A stretch of 64,000 nt of DNA, from assembly GCF_001750105.1 (NCBI RefSeq), contig NZ_CP014143.1, forward strand, positions 2,387,501 to 2,451,500, given 5' to 3'. Both the position numbers and the translations under genes were made by a program. The notes under the pieces are model-generated. The model made no database searches and was not told the origin of the DNA. It worked only from the letters and a program-made list of their open reading frames with translations. This DNA comes from Microbulbifer aggregans (GTDB lineage: Bacteria > Pseudomonadota > Gammaproteobacteria > Pseudomonadales > Cellvibrionaceae). Shown here in pieces: positions 47,378-55,894 of this stretch; position 1 is the stretch's first letter, and every line of letters starts with the position of its first letter.

Positions 47378-48324
47378 CGGGTAAAGAGCCAGCAGTGCAC
47401 AATGGCCCTACCCCGTATAGGACAACCCCTTTCCTGGTGGATGCCTCGGTCTATATCTTCCGCTATTACTTTGCCCTGCCACCCAACTGGGAGAGCCGCA
47501 GCGGCTACCCTACCGAGGCGGTCTACGGCTTCACCAACTTCCTGCTGGACCTGTTGCGCAGGCGCCCATCCCACATTGCCTGCGCCTTTGATGAGTCGCT
47601 TGGTAGTTGTTTTCGCAACGAGCTCTACCCGGACTACAAATGCAGCCGCGCTTTCCCCGATGAAGCCCTGGCGTTTCAGTTGGCCGCCTGTCGCGCTATG
47701 GCGGAAGCGTTGGGTATCGCCAGTTTTGCCAGTGAGCGGTTTGAGGCCGATGACATCCTGGCAACCCTGACTCGACTCTTGCGTGACTGTCGGCCCGTGG
47801 TCATCAGCCGGGACAAGGATCTAGGCCAGCTGCTCGATCGGGGTGCGGTTTCCCTTTGGGATTTCGCCGCAGATCGCCATACCGACGGCGAGGGGGTACG
47901 TGCCCGTTTTGGTGTAGCACCGCGTCAGATTGCCGACTTTCTTGCCCTGGTGGGTGACAGTAGCGATGACATCCCCGGTGTTCCCGGGGTTGGGCCCAAG
48001 ACCGCCGCGGCACTGCTGCAGCATTTTGATTCGGTGGAAGCCCTGCTGGCGCACCCTGCTACCGTGGCAGATTTGGCAATTCGTGGGGCAAAGGGGCTTG
48101 CCCGCAAGCTTGAAGAGCACGCAGAGCAGATCCTGCTGGCTAAAAGGCTTGCCAGTCTCGAGGAAACTGTGCCGCTCGGTGTCGAGCCTGAAGCATTGCG
48201 ATGGGCTGCACCGGACTTGGGGATGGCGCAGGCTCTCGCCGATGAATTCGGCATCGGTGGGCTCAAGTCTAAAATCGAACGAACATTTGCGGCGCGAATC
48301 GAACAACCGGCGGAGGGAGCGTGA
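47374..48324 (+). CDS. 5'-3' exonuclease / flap endonuclease-like (Xni/ExoIX or Pol I N-domain type)
   Basis: 316 residues. The PIN-like active site: DASVYIFRYYFA, ACAFDE, YPDYKCSRAFPDEAL, FEADDILATLTR and ISRDKDLGQLL, followed by the helix-hairpin-helix GDSSDDIPGVPGVGPKTAAALLQHF. It is longer than E. coli Xni (251), and the Asp residues needed for two metals are kept, unlike some Xni proteins. Likely acts in Okazaki fragment or flap processing. Overlaps epmC by four bases and pdxB by four bases. Confidence 0.9.
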   Translation: MTGKEPAVHNGPTPYRTTPFLVDASVYIFRYYFALPPNWESRSGYPTEAVYGFTNFLLDLLRRRPSHIACAFDESLGSCFRNELYPDYKCSRAFPDEALAFQLAACRAMAEALGIASFASERFEADDILATLTRLLRDCRPVVISRDKDLGQLLDRGAVSLWDFAADRHTDGEGVRARFGVAPRQIADFLALVGDSSDDIPGVPGVGPKTAAALLQHFDSVEALLAHPATVADLAIRGAKGLARKLEEHAEQILLAKRLASLEETVPLGVEPEALRWAAPDLGMAQALADEFGIGGLKSKIERTFAARIEQPAEGA

Positions 48325-49460
48325 GAGAAGGCAAGATCAGGATTGTGGCCGACGAGAATATCCCGGCGGTTGAACACTACTTTGGCGACCTGGGCAGCGT
48401 CCGCCGGTTGCCCGGTCGCACGATGTCGCGGGAGCAGCTGCTGGACGCGGATGTTCTGCTGGTACGCTCGGTGACGCCGGTTAACCGCGAGCTGCTCGAG
48501 GGTACCCCGGTGGGGTTCGTCGGCAGCTGCACCATCGGCACGGATCACCTGGACACACAGTGGCTCGACAGGCAGGGGATACCCTGGAGTGCGGCACCCG
48601 GCTGTAATGCCAATTCAGTGGTCGAATACGTTTTCTGTGCGCTTGCAGCATTGGGGCGCGACTGGCGCGGGCAGCGCTTTGGCATCGTCGGTTGCGGCAA
48701 TGTCGGCGGCTCGCTGCAGCAGCGGCTGCACGGGCTGGGCATCGAGTGCCGGGTGTACGATCCCTGGCTTCCCGAGAACCCGGATGCCGCTGACCTGGAC
48801 GAGGTGATGTCCCAGGATGTGGTCTGTCTGCACGCGCCGCTGGTGAAGGGTGGTCCCCATCCCAGCCTGCATATGATTGATGCCGAGCGCCTTGCCGGTA
48901 TGAAAGACGGCGCAGTACTGATCAGCGCCGGCCGCGGTGCGGTGGTGGACAACAGTGCATTGCTGGCGCTCCTCGAAAGTGGCAAGCCGCTGACTACGGT
49001 GCTGGATGTCTGGGAGAATGAGCCGGATATCGATACGGCGCTGTTATCCAGGGTGGATATCGGCACGCCACATATTGCCGGTTACAGTCACGACGGCAAA
49101 CTCGCCGGAACACGGATGGTGCGTGAGGCGCTCTCCAATGCGCTGGGTTTGCCCCCGGTCGTCGCTGACAGCGCCTTCCAGGGACAGATTCATTCTCTGA
49201 TCCCATCTGCTGCTGCAAAGGACTCGGATGGCGAATTTGCCACGATGGCAGATTTGCTGCTGCAGATGTACGACCCCCGGGGCGATGATCGTCGCCTCCG
49301 CGCGGCGGCCAACGCAGAGTTGAACCTCGCTCAGGGGTTTGATCGTCTGCGGCGGGAATACCCGCGTCGTCTGGAGTTTTCTCATTACCGCGGCGAGGGT
49401 GGTGACCTCGCCGCCGAATCCCGCCGGCAACTGGAAATACTGGGGCTCAAGTGGAACTGA
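48321..49460 (+). CDS. pdxB: 4-phosphoerythronate dehydrogenase
   Basis: 379 residues, the normal PdxB size. The start is GTG in GTGA overlap with the exonuclease stop. VADENIPAVEHYFGDLG, the Rossmann loop GIVGCGNVGGSLQQ, the D-2-hydroxyacid dehydrogenase catalytic elements (SAGRGAVVDN with Arg; PHIAGYSHDGKLAGT with His) and the C-terminal PdxB dimerisation domain. Second step of the deoxyxylulose-5-phosphate-dependent pyridoxal phosphate pathway. Overlaps the next gene by ten bases. Confidence 0.95.
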   Translation: MREGKIRIVADENIPAVEHYFGDLGSVRRLPGRTMSREQLLDADVLLVRSVTPVNRELLEGTPVGFVGSCTIGTDHLDTQWLDRQGIPWSAAPGCNANSVVEYVFCALAALGRDWRGQRFGIVGCGNVGGSLQQRLHGLGIECRVYDPWLPENPDAADLDEVMSQDVVCLHAPLVKGGPHPSLHMIDAERLAGMKDGAVLISAGRGAVVDNSALLALLESGKPLTTVLDVWENEPDIDTALLSRVDIGTPHIAGYSHDGKLAGTRMVREALSNALGLPPVVADSAFQGQIHSLIPSAAAKDSDGEFATMADLLLQMYDPRGDDRRLRAAANAELNLAQGFDRLRREYPRRLEFSHYRGEGGDLAAESRRQLEILGLKWN

Positions 49461-50587
49461 AGAAACTCGGTCTGATCATCAATCCATGGGCCGGTATCGG
49501 TGGCCCGGCAGGGCTCAAGGGCAGTGACGGTGTCGAGACCGTGCGCAGAGCGTTGGAGTCGGGCATTGAACCCCGTGCGCAACAGCGTGCAAGCGTTGCC
49601 CTCGAGGCGCTGCGTGATTTTCAGGATCGGGTGGAGGTTCTCTGCTTCGGCGGCAACATGGGTGAAGACGTGGCTCGTGCCGCCGGCTTTGCTGTAACCG
49701 TCGTCGGAGAAGCGGAAAGCAATCCGTCGACCCCTGCGGACACCGAGCGCGCAGCCAGTGTGATCCGCGCTGCCGGTGCCGACCTGATCGTGTTTGTCGG
49801 TGGTGACGGCACCGCCCGCAATATGGTCAATGCACTCGGCCCCGAGTTTCCGGTACTGGGCATCCCCGCCGGAGTAAAAATGCACTCCGCCTGTTTTGCA
49901 ATTTCCCCCGGGGCGGCAGGGGAGGTCCTGCGGCGCCTGCTCGCGGGCGAGCTGGTGGACCTGCGCGAGCATGAGGTGCGGGATATCGATGAGAAATCTT
50001 TCCGTGAGGGGAGGGTAAGTACCCGCTACTACGGGGAACTGTTGGTGCCGGAAGAGGGTCACTTTGTGCAGGCGGTGAAAAATGCCGGTCGCGAAGTGGA
50101 AGAGTTGGCGGTGGCCGATATCGCCGCCGAGGTGGTCGAGGATATCGAGCCGGAAACCCTCTACGTGGTCGGGCCCGGTTCCACCACTTTGGCGGTGCTG
50201 AATGAGCTGGGCTGCGATGGCACCCTGCTGGGGGTGGATCTGTTGCAAGACGGCGAACTGATCGCAAGCGATGTCAGCGCACGGGATATCGAGGCGGCGT
50301 TGGCGCAGCACGAGGGGCCGGCAAAAATCATCCTCACTGCCATCGGTGGTCAGGGGCACCTCATTGGTCGCGGCAACCAGCAGTTCTCACCGGCAGTCTT
50401 GCGCGCTGTGGGCCGCGAGAACCTGATCGTAGTCGCCACCAAGACGAAAATAACCGAGCTTGGTGGCAGGCCGTTACTCGTGGATAGTGGCGATGCCGAT
50501 CTGGACCGCGAGTGGAGCGGGTTTATCCCGGTGATCACCGGTTATCGCGATGCGATCCTGTACCCACTGAGTAACGGCGATTTGTAA
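49451..50587 (+). CDS. ATP-NAD kinase family protein (AcoX-like)
   Basis: 378 residues from a GTG. The N-terminal LGLIINPWAGIGGPAGLKGSDG and the GGDGT loop (FVGGDGTARNMVNAL) define the NAD kinase/diacylglycerol kinase fold; GIPAGVKMHSACFAISPGAAGE is typical of the AcoX-like branch. The physiological substrate is not established (NAD or another polyol/acetoin-related molecule). Coupled to pdxB. Confidence 0.85.
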   Translation: MELKKLGLIINPWAGIGGPAGLKGSDGVETVRRALESGIEPRAQQRASVALEALRDFQDRVEVLCFGGNMGEDVARAAGFAVTVVGEAESNPSTPADTERAASVIRAAGADLIVFVGGDGTARNMVNALGPEFPVLGIPAGVKMHSACFAISPGAAGEVLRRLLAGELVDLREHEVRDIDEKSFREGRVSTRYYGELLVPEEGHFVQAVKNAGREVEELAVADIAAEVVEDIEPETLYVVGPGSTTLAVLNELGCDGTLLGVDLLQDGELIASDVSARDIEAALAQHEGPAKIILTAIGGQGHLIGRGNQQFSPAVLRAVGRENLIVVATKTKITELGGRPLLVDSGDADLDREWSGFIPVITGYRDAILYPLSNGDL

Positions 50588-50609
50588 CAGTTTGCAGTTG
50601 GAAGTAGTC

Positions 50610-51539
50610 ATGAACTGGAAGGCCCTGCTGGAGCAGGTTGAAAAAAAACTCGCAGAGGGCGGCACTGATAGCCGTCGTTTCTTTCACGGCCGCGGCCGAT
50701 GCTACGAGGGACTGGAGCAGGTCTGCGTAGACAGCTTTTACCCCGCGATTCTGGTGACGTTTTTTGAGCCCCATGAGGGTGAAGACGAGCTGTGCCGACA
50801 GATCTGGGAGATGGCCGGGCCCTCGGGCTACACCGGTGTGGCGGCCCAGCGCCGCTACCTGCAGGGTGCTCCGGTGGAGTGGCTGGCCGGAAAGCCCGTG
50901 CCGGCACCGATTGCCCGTCGTGGCGAGCTGAAATTTCCGCTGACCTTCGCCCGCCAGAATGTGGGTTTTTTCCTGGATATCGAACCCGGCCGCCGCTGGC
51001 TGGAACAGCAGGTGAAGGCGCGAGCTGGCTCGCAAGAGCGGCTGAAAATGCTCAACCTGTTTGCCTTTACCTGCGCGTTTTCCGCGGTCGCCCGGGCCGC
51101 CGGGGAACTGGAGGTGGTGAATATCGATGTGAACCGCGGTGTGCTGAACCGGGGCCGGGAAAATCACCTGTCCAACAATCTGCCCCTGAAGGGTATCAAG
51201 TTTTTGCAGCTTGATGCACTGCGGGAATTCAATCGCTTTGACCGTCGCGGGCCCTTCCAGCTGGCCATCGTGGATCCGCCCACGCGCCAGAAAGGGCGCT
51301 TCGATGTGAGCGAAAACTACGAGAAATTGCTGCAGCTGCTACCGGCCTGCCTGGCGCCCGGTGCCGACCTGCTGATGGTGCTGAATTCGCCGAGTCATAG
51401 CGAGGCGCATTTCCGCGAAGTAATCGAGAATGCGGACAATCGCTACCGCGTGATCGAGCGTTTACCGCAGAGTCCCGACTTCCCCGACCGAGACCCGGAT
51501 GCGGCACTGAAAATGCTGCATGTGCGCTTCGAGGGCTAA
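50610..51539 (+). CDS. Class I SAM-dependent rRNA methyltransferase-like protein (RlmI/RlmK type)
   Basis: 309 residues. GVFLDIEP-like segment (VGFFLDIEPGRRWLEQQV), the SAM region MLNLFAFTCAFSAVARAAG, DALREF, and the catalytic IVDPPTRQKGRF: the signature of the RlmI/RlmK Rossmann domain with a N-terminal OB/alpha-beta part. It lacks the PUA domain of RlmI, so the target RNA base is uncertain. GGAAG five bases before ATG 50610 sets the start. End of the epmC-xni-pdxB-kinase-methyltransferase run. Confidence 0.88.
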   Translation: MNWKALLEQVEKKLAEGGTDSRRFFHGRGRCYEGLEQVCVDSFYPAILVTFFEPHEGEDELCRQIWEMAGPSGYTGVAAQRRYLQGAPVEWLAGKPVPAPIARRGELKFPLTFARQNVGFFLDIEPGRRWLEQQVKARAGSQERLKMLNLFAFTCAFSAVARAAGELEVVNIDVNRGVLNRGRENHLSNNLPLKGIKFLQLDALREFNRFDRRGPFQLAIVDPPTRQKGRFDVSENYEKLLQLLPACLAPGADLLMVLNSPSHSEAHFREVIENADNRYRVIERLPQSPDFPDRDPDAALKMLHVRFEG

Positions 51540-51743
51540 CACTGCATAGCTGCCCAGATGTGCTTATTGAGGGGCTGCGCTCAGAACTGCAGGCAGGGCG
51601 CCCCCGGTGCTTTGCCGCCATCCAGCTCTTATCGGGGGGCGGGGAAGTAGTACTGCTGTGGCTTTGGTCGAGGTAGTGAGGCTGCCAACGCTGTTCTTGG
51701 ATGGAAGCGTGCTACCGCCAAAATTTCCAGCTGCATGACATGG

Positions 51744-52163
51744 TCAGGCAGTAAGCGCCGGCTGCCGGTCGACGCGCGCCTGTTTCATCAGTTGCACCAC
51801 CAATGCCTCCAGCTGGGGAGAAGAGCCATTTCTCACCGCTTCGTTCAAACGGTGGGCATTACTGATGCCCTTGTCGTCCCGGCTCACCAATAGCAGGAAA
51901 CTGTGATGGGTGAGGGCGGCCTCCTCAATGGCCTCCTGGCGCACCAGTTGTGAAAACTGGATATAGCCTGATTCGCGAAGCCAGGTCATGGCGCCGAGGC
52001 AGGCCAGGTGGCGGGGCGAGTGCAGGCCGAACTCGTCCGGCGAATCCGGCCCGGCAATATCCTCAACGTAAACGGTTGTAGGTGCCGGAAAACTGCCGAA
52101 CAGGGCTAGCAGGATACGTCCGGCATCGCGGTAGAAATCGTGAATATGTAAATCGTCGAGCAT
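51744..52163 (-). CDS. Conserved hypothetical protein downstream of alaA
   Basis: 139 residues, acidic-neutral, no signal peptide or membrane segment. It begins MLDDLHIHDFYRDAGRILLALFGSFPAPTTVYVEDIAG. The middle (LACLGAMTWLRESGYIQFSQLVRQEAIEEAALT) looks like a winged-helix, so a DNA-binding or protein-binding adaptor is possible. 14 bases after alaA, so co-transcribed. Confidence 0.78.
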   Translation of the reverse strand: MLDDLHIHDFYRDAGRILLALFGSFPAPTTVYVEDIAGPDSPDEFGLHSPRHLACLGAMTWLRESGYIQFSQLVRQEAIEEAALTHHSFLLLVSRDDKGISNAHRLNEAVRNGSSPQLEALVVQLMKQARVDRQPALTA

Positions 52164-52177
52164 GGTATTCCGTCGGT

Positions 52178-53392
52178 TCAGGCGGAGTAGCGTTCTAAGA
52201 AGGCGCCCAGTCTTTCGATAGAGTGGGAGAGTTCATCGGCGCGCGGCAGGAAGACGATGCGCAGATGATCCGGTGCATCCCAATGGAATGCGGTGCCCTG
52301 CACCAGCAGGATTTTCTCCTCGCGCAAGAAGTCCAGCACCAGTTGCTCATCGTCGCGGATCTTGTGTTGGTCAAGATGCAGGCGCGGGAACAGGTAAATG
52401 GCTCCCTCCGGCTTTACGCAGCTCACGCCGGGAATCTCGTTCAGCATCCGATGTGCAAGATCCCTCTGCTGGCGCAGGCGCCCGCCGGGCAGCACCAGGT
52501 CCTGGATACTCTGGTAGCCACCGAGGGCAGTCTGCACCGCGAACATGGCGGGCACATTGCCGCACAGACGCATGGAAGCGAGAATTTCCATCCCCTCCAG
52601 AAAGCCTTTCGCGCGCTGTTTGGCCCCGCTGACAACCATCCAACCGGAGCGGAATCCCGCCAGGCGGTAGGATTTGGACAACCCGTTGAAGCTCAGGCAG
52701 AGAACATCCTTGGCCAGTCGGCCCATAGGGACGAATTCGGCATCGTCGTACAGGATTTTGCTGTAAATCTCATCGGCGAAGATCACCAGGTCGTTCTGCC
52801 TGGCCACTTCCACGATCTGTTCCAGCAGATCCCGGGGGTAGACGGCACCGGTGGGGTTGTTCGGGTTGATGACTACGATCCCGCGGGTGCGCGGCGTGAT
52901 CTTCGATTTGATATCGTCAATGTCCGGCAACCAGCCCGCCTGCTCGTCACAGCGGTAGAGCACCGGGTTGGCGCCAGTGAGGTTGGTGGCCGCCGTCCAG
53001 AGTGGGTAGTTGGGCATGGGCAGGAGCAGCTCGTCGCCGGTATTGAGCAGCGCCTGGGTGGCCATGGAGATGAGTTCGGAGACGCCGTTACCCAGATAGA
53101 TATCGTCGATATCCACCCCCTCAATGCCCAGGGTCTGGCATTCCTGCATAATGGCCTTACGCGCCGCAAACAGGCCCTTGGACTCGACATAGCCCTGCGC
53201 CTCAGCCAGATTGTGAATAACGTCCTGGATGATTTCGTCTGGCGCATTGAAGCCGAATGGGGCCGGATTGCCGATGTTGAGTTTGAGAATACGGTGGCCT
53301 TCCTCCTCCATGCGGGAGGCTTGCTCCATCACCGGGCCGCGTATTTCATAGCAGACGCCGTGAAGCTTTTCCGACTTGAGTATGTCCTTCAT
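52178..53392 (-). CDS. alaA: Alanine aminotransferase AlaA-like (PLP enzyme)
   Basis: 404 residues, class I/II aminotransferase. The N-terminus LKSEKLHGVCYEIRGPVMEQASRM is the AlaA signature; NIGNPAPFGF, VVINPNNPTGAVYP, FADEIYSKILYDD, and the PLP lysine in LSFNGLSKSYRLAGFRSGW. Transfers amino groups between glutamate/2-oxoglutarate and alanine/pyruvate. ATG 53392 gives the conserved N-terminus; the frame to 53431 is longer by 13 residues. Confidence 0.93.
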   Translation of the reverse strand: MKDILKSEKLHGVCYEIRGPVMEQASRMEEEGHRILKLNIGNPAPFGFNAPDEIIQDVIHNLAEAQGYVESKGLFAARKAIMQECQTLGIEGVDIDDIYLGNGVSELISMATQALLNTGDELLLPMPNYPLWTAATNLTGANPVLYRCDEQAGWLPDIDDIKSKITPRTRGIVVINPNNPTGAVYPRDLLEQIVEVARQNDLVIFADEIYSKILYDDAEFVPMGRLAKDVLCLSFNGLSKSYRLAGFRSGWMVVSGAKQRAKGFLEGMEILASMRLCGNVPAMFAVQTALGGYQSIQDLVLPGGRLRQQRDLAHRMLNEIPGVSCVKPEGAIYLFPRLHLDQHKIRDDEQLVLDFLREEKILLVQGTAFHWDAPDHLRIVFLPRADELSHSIERLGAFLERYSA

Positions 53393-53475
53393 GGTATGGC
53401 GGTAACCCTCGGAGGCGTTAACTGCGTACAAAGCCGAAGGTGGCTCCTACAGCATAGCGATTTGGAGGATGGAGT

Positions 53476-53916
53476 ATGTCAAAAGAAAAAGACGATAACT
53501 ACTGGCGCGACAAGCTGACTCCGGAAGAATTTCACGTTTGTCGCGAGGCGGGTACAGAGCGCCCCTTCTCTGGCGAGTACTGGGATTGCTTTGAGGAGGG
53601 CACCTATCGTTGCCGTTGCTGTGGTGAACCCCTGTTTCACTCCGGGTCAAAGTTCGATGCCGGTTGTGGCTGGCCCAGTTTTGATGCGGAGGTGGCTCCG
53701 GGAGTGGTGGCCGAGCGGCCGGACAATAGCCTCGGAATGCAGCGAATTGAGATACTCTGTGCCAAATGTGAGAGTCACCTGGGGCACGTGTTTCCGGATG
53801 GCCCGACAGAAACCGGATTGCGCTATTGCGTCAATTCTCTGTCGGTGAAACTGGATCAGGACGAGAGCAACGAAAACAGCCAGGACGGCGAGGGAAACGA
53901 GGGAGATAAAGAATGA
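53476..53916 (+). CDS. msrB: Peptide-methionine (R)-S-oxide reductase MsrB
   Basis: 146 residues. LTPEEFHVCREAGTERPFSGEYWD, two zinc CxxC pairs (CRCCGEPLF and CAKCESHLGHVF), GCGWPSFD, and the catalytic cysteine in RYCVNSLS. The C-terminus has an acidic tail (ENSQDGEGNEGDKE). No signal peptide, so cytoplasmic. A strong ribosome binding site GGAGG precedes the ATG. The stop overlaps the next start (ATGA). Confidence 0.96.
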   Translation: MSKEKDDNYWRDKLTPEEFHVCREAGTERPFSGEYWDCFEEGTYRCRCCGEPLFHSGSKFDAGCGWPSFDAEVAPGVVAERPDNSLGMQRIEILCAKCESHLGHVFPDGPTETGLRYCVNSLSVKLDQDESNENSQDGEGNEGDKE

Positions 53917-54674
53917 GAAACAGGCACTGGAGCCGCTGGCTCTACCGGGTGCAATGGTTGCTGCTGACAGTGATCTTCCTGGCGGCGGTCGCGTTGAGGC
54001 TGGAGCTCCTCCATTTCCGCACCGTATTCAAGATATTTCAGTATGCGGGCCTGGCTGCTATTGGTGTGGCCCTGATCAGCATCCTGGTCTTTATCTGGGG
54101 TCTGGTGAAACGCCATGCGGATGCCCGCCGGGCAGCGATGTGGGGCACTTTGCTGGGGTTGCTGCCGGTGGCCGTGCCGCTGCTGACGGTGGGGCCGGAC
54201 AATTTTGATGTGCCGCCAATTCACGATATCTCCACGGATCTCGGTAATCCGCCGGAATACCGCGCTGTACTCTCCATCAGGGATCCTGACGATAACAGTG
54301 CCGAGTACGACGGCGAAGAAGTGGCCAGGCAGCAGCGGGAAGCGGACATCTACGCGGATATCCAGCCGCTGATGGTGGCGTTGCCGGTAGAGCAGGCCAC
54401 AGCCCTGGCGGCCAAGGTAGCCGAGGACATGGGTTGGCGAATTCTCGACCGCGACGATAAAGCCGGTCACCTGGAAGCAGTGGATCGAACGCTGTTGCTC
54501 GGATTCAGTGACGATGTAGTCGTGCGGGTCACGGCAACTGAGGATGGTTCGAGGGTCGATGTGCGCTCCAGCTCCCGTGTCGGTATCAGCGACCTGGGCA
54601 AGAACGCTGAGCGTATCCGTGCGTTTCTATCCGATCTGGAGGCCCGCGTACGGCAGGTGGGCAAGGGCGCATGA
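53913..54674 (+). CDS. DUF1499 domain membrane protein
   Basis: 253 residues. Three membrane helices (about 11-28, 44-64, 78-95), then a DUF1499 domain (about 110-250, with ISTDLGNPPEY, DMGWRILDRDDKAGHLEAVDRTLLLGFSDDVVVRV, and VDVRSSSRVGISDLGKNAERI). Function unknown. Coupled to msrB by four-base overlap. Confidence 0.88.
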   Translation: MRNRHWSRWLYRVQWLLLTVIFLAAVALRLELLHFRTVFKIFQYAGLAAIGVALISILVFIWGLVKRHADARRAAMWGTLLGLLPVAVPLLTVGPDNFDVPPIHDISTDLGNPPEYRAVLSIRDPDDNSAEYDGEEVARQQREADIYADIQPLMVALPVEQATALAAKVAEDMGWRILDRDDKAGHLEAVDRTLLLGFSDDVVVRVTATEDGSRVDVRSSSRVGISDLGKNAERIRAFLSDLEARVRQVGKGA

Positions 54675-54756
54675 GCGCCGCTGTAACGATAGTGGGGAAT
54701 CGGGTAAGTGCCTGACTATAAAAGAAAAAAATAAGTAAAAAGTTGAGTTGAAGGTG

Positions 54757-54785
54757 TTGACAGGTTCCCGGGTGCTACATAGAAT
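54757..54785 (+). promoter_or_regulatory. Strong, stringent-type promoter of the tRNA-Glu/Gly cluster
   Basis: TTGACA, exactly 17 bases, TAGAAT, followed by a GC-rich discriminator GCGCCCC before the predicted start near 54792. The perfect -35 and GC discriminator are the hallmarks of stable-RNA promoters repressed by ppGpp/DksA. An AT-rich A-run tract upstream (54719-54742) may be an UP element. Confidence 0.88.
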
Positions 54786-54850
54786 GCGCCCCACTTCTGA
54801 CGCAGAGCGGATCTTTAAGACGCCAAGCGACGCCGAAGAAGTTGATCTGG

Positions 54851-54926
54851 GTCCCCTTCGTCTAGAGGCCTAGGACACCGCCCTTTCACGGCGGTAACAG
54901 GGGTTCGACTCCCCTAGGGGACGCCA
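54851..54926 (+). tRNA. tRNA-Glu (anticodon TTC), copy 1
   Basis: 76 bases. Acceptor GTCCCCT/AGGGGAC, anticodon loop CTTTCAC (TTC), T-arm CAGGGGTTCGACTCCCCTA, encoded CCA. Confidence 0.97.
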
Positions 54927-54928
54927 CT

Positions 54929-55004
54929 GCGGGAATAGCTCAGTTGGTAGAGCGCAACCTTGCCAAGGTTGAGGTCGCCGGTTCGAACCCGGTTTCCCGC
55001 TCCA
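54929..55004 (+). tRNA. tRNA-Gly (anticodon GCC), copy 1
   Basis: 76 bases. Acceptor GCGGGAA/TTCCCGC, anticodon loop TTGCCAA (GCC), T-arm GCCGGTTCGAACCCGG, encoded CCA. Only two bases after tRNA-Glu copy 1. Confidence 0.97.
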
Positions 55005-55118
55005 AATTCTTCGTGCCGATCCGGTTTCATCCGCTTCGTTACGAACGCCGAGGGGTAACCCGAGGCAATGCCACGGCAGTGTGGCAGCTGTGGATCGAAA
55101 GATCCGTGCAAGTTTTCT

Positions 55119-55194
55119 GTCCCCATCGTCTAGAGGCCTAGGACACCGCCCTTTCACGGCGGTAACAGGGGTTCGACTCCCCTTGGGGATGCCA
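55119..55194 (+). tRNA. tRNA-Glu (anticodon TTC), copy 2
   Basis: Same as copy 1 except acceptor GTCCCCA/TGGGGAT, with a matched change and a terminal G-U pair. Anticodon TTC, encoded CCA. Confidence 0.97.
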
Positions 55195-55234
55195 ATGCAG
55201 CGGGGTTGCTCAGGCAGCTTCGCGACATAGGATC

Positions 55235-55310
55235 GCGGGAATAGCTCAGTTGGTAGAGCGCAACCTTGCCAAGGTTGAGGTCGCCGGTTCGAACCCGGTT
55301 TCCCGCTCCA
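55235..55310 (+). tRNA. tRNA-Gly (anticodon GCC), copy 2
   Basis: Identical to copy 1 across 76 bases, anticodon GCC, encoded CCA. Spacer to tRNA-Glu copy 2 is 40 bases. Confidence 0.97.
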
Positions 55311-55316
55311 AACTTG

Positions 55317-55342
55317 AAGCCGCTCGGTTGAGCGGCTTTTTT
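55317..55342 (+). terminator. Internal terminator inside the tRNA cluster
   Basis: AAGCCGCTC - GGTT - GAGCGGCTT then a short T-run (TTTTTT). It lies after the second tRNA pair and before the third, so the third pair may be transcribed less or need its own promoter. Confidence 0.85.
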
Positions 55343-55447
55343 AGTGCGAACCGGCTTACCGGTGCTGCGCTGAATGCCAAGGGGTAACCCGAGGTGATGC
55401 CACAGCAGTGTGGTAGCAACTGATCGCAAGATCGGTGCAAGTTTTAG

Positions 55448-55523
55448 GTCCCCATCGTCTAGAGGCCTAGGACACCGCCCTTTCACGGCGGTAACAGGGG
55501 TTCGACTCCCCTTGGGGATGCCA
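55448..55523 (+). tRNA. tRNA-Glu (anticodon TTC), copy 3
   Basis: Identical to copy 2 (GTCCCCA acceptor), anticodon TTC, encoded CCA. Confidence 0.97.
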
Positions 55524-55563
55524 ATGCTGCGGGGTTGCTCAGGCAATCCTGCGACACAGGATC

Positions 55564-55639
55564 GCGGGAATAGCTCAGTTGGTAGAGCGCAACCTTGCCA
55601 AGGTTGAGGTCGCCAGTTCGAACCTGGTTTCCCGCTCCA
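55564..55639 (+). tRNA. tRNA-Gly (anticodon GCC), copy 3
   Basis: Differs from copies 1 and 2 by a compensatory pair in the T-stem (CCAG/CTGG instead of CCGG/CCGG), which keeps pairing. Anticodon GCC, encoded CCA. Confidence 0.97.
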
Positions 55640-55642
55640 AAT

Positions 55643-55672
55643 AAAAAAGCCGCTCTTATGAGCGGCTTTTTT
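55643..55672 (+). terminator. Terminator of the tRNA cluster
   Basis: AAAAAAGCCGCTC - TTAT - GAGCGGCTTTTTT. Same stem core as the internal terminator at 55317-55342, so it is a duplicated element. It can also work on the minus strand. Confidence 0.93.
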
Positions 55673-55894
55673 ATTTTCAGCTTTTCATTTTTCCTCTCTC
55701 TATTCTTGATTGCCGTCGATCTGGCCGTGCTACCGCGGGTATCTGTTTGTAGCTGTCGCGCTGTCGTGCCTGAGGCTTCCTGCGCCCGCCTATACTTAGC
55801 CCCGAAATTCAGTCGCGCGTGCTCCCCGCGGAGGGCATGGGCTTGTTGGCAGGGAGGCAGATTGCAAATAGTGGGAAGGAAGGTGGCAATCGCC

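Noticed and set aside
52223..53518. 431-codon plus-strand ORF
   Set aside because: Antisense shadow of alaA.
54870..55607. Minus- and plus-strand ORFs in the tRNA array (for example the ones with NRVRTGDLNLGKVALYQLSYSR)
   Set aside because: They are antisense or sense readings of tRNA-Gly and tRNA-Glu and repeat only because the tRNAs do.
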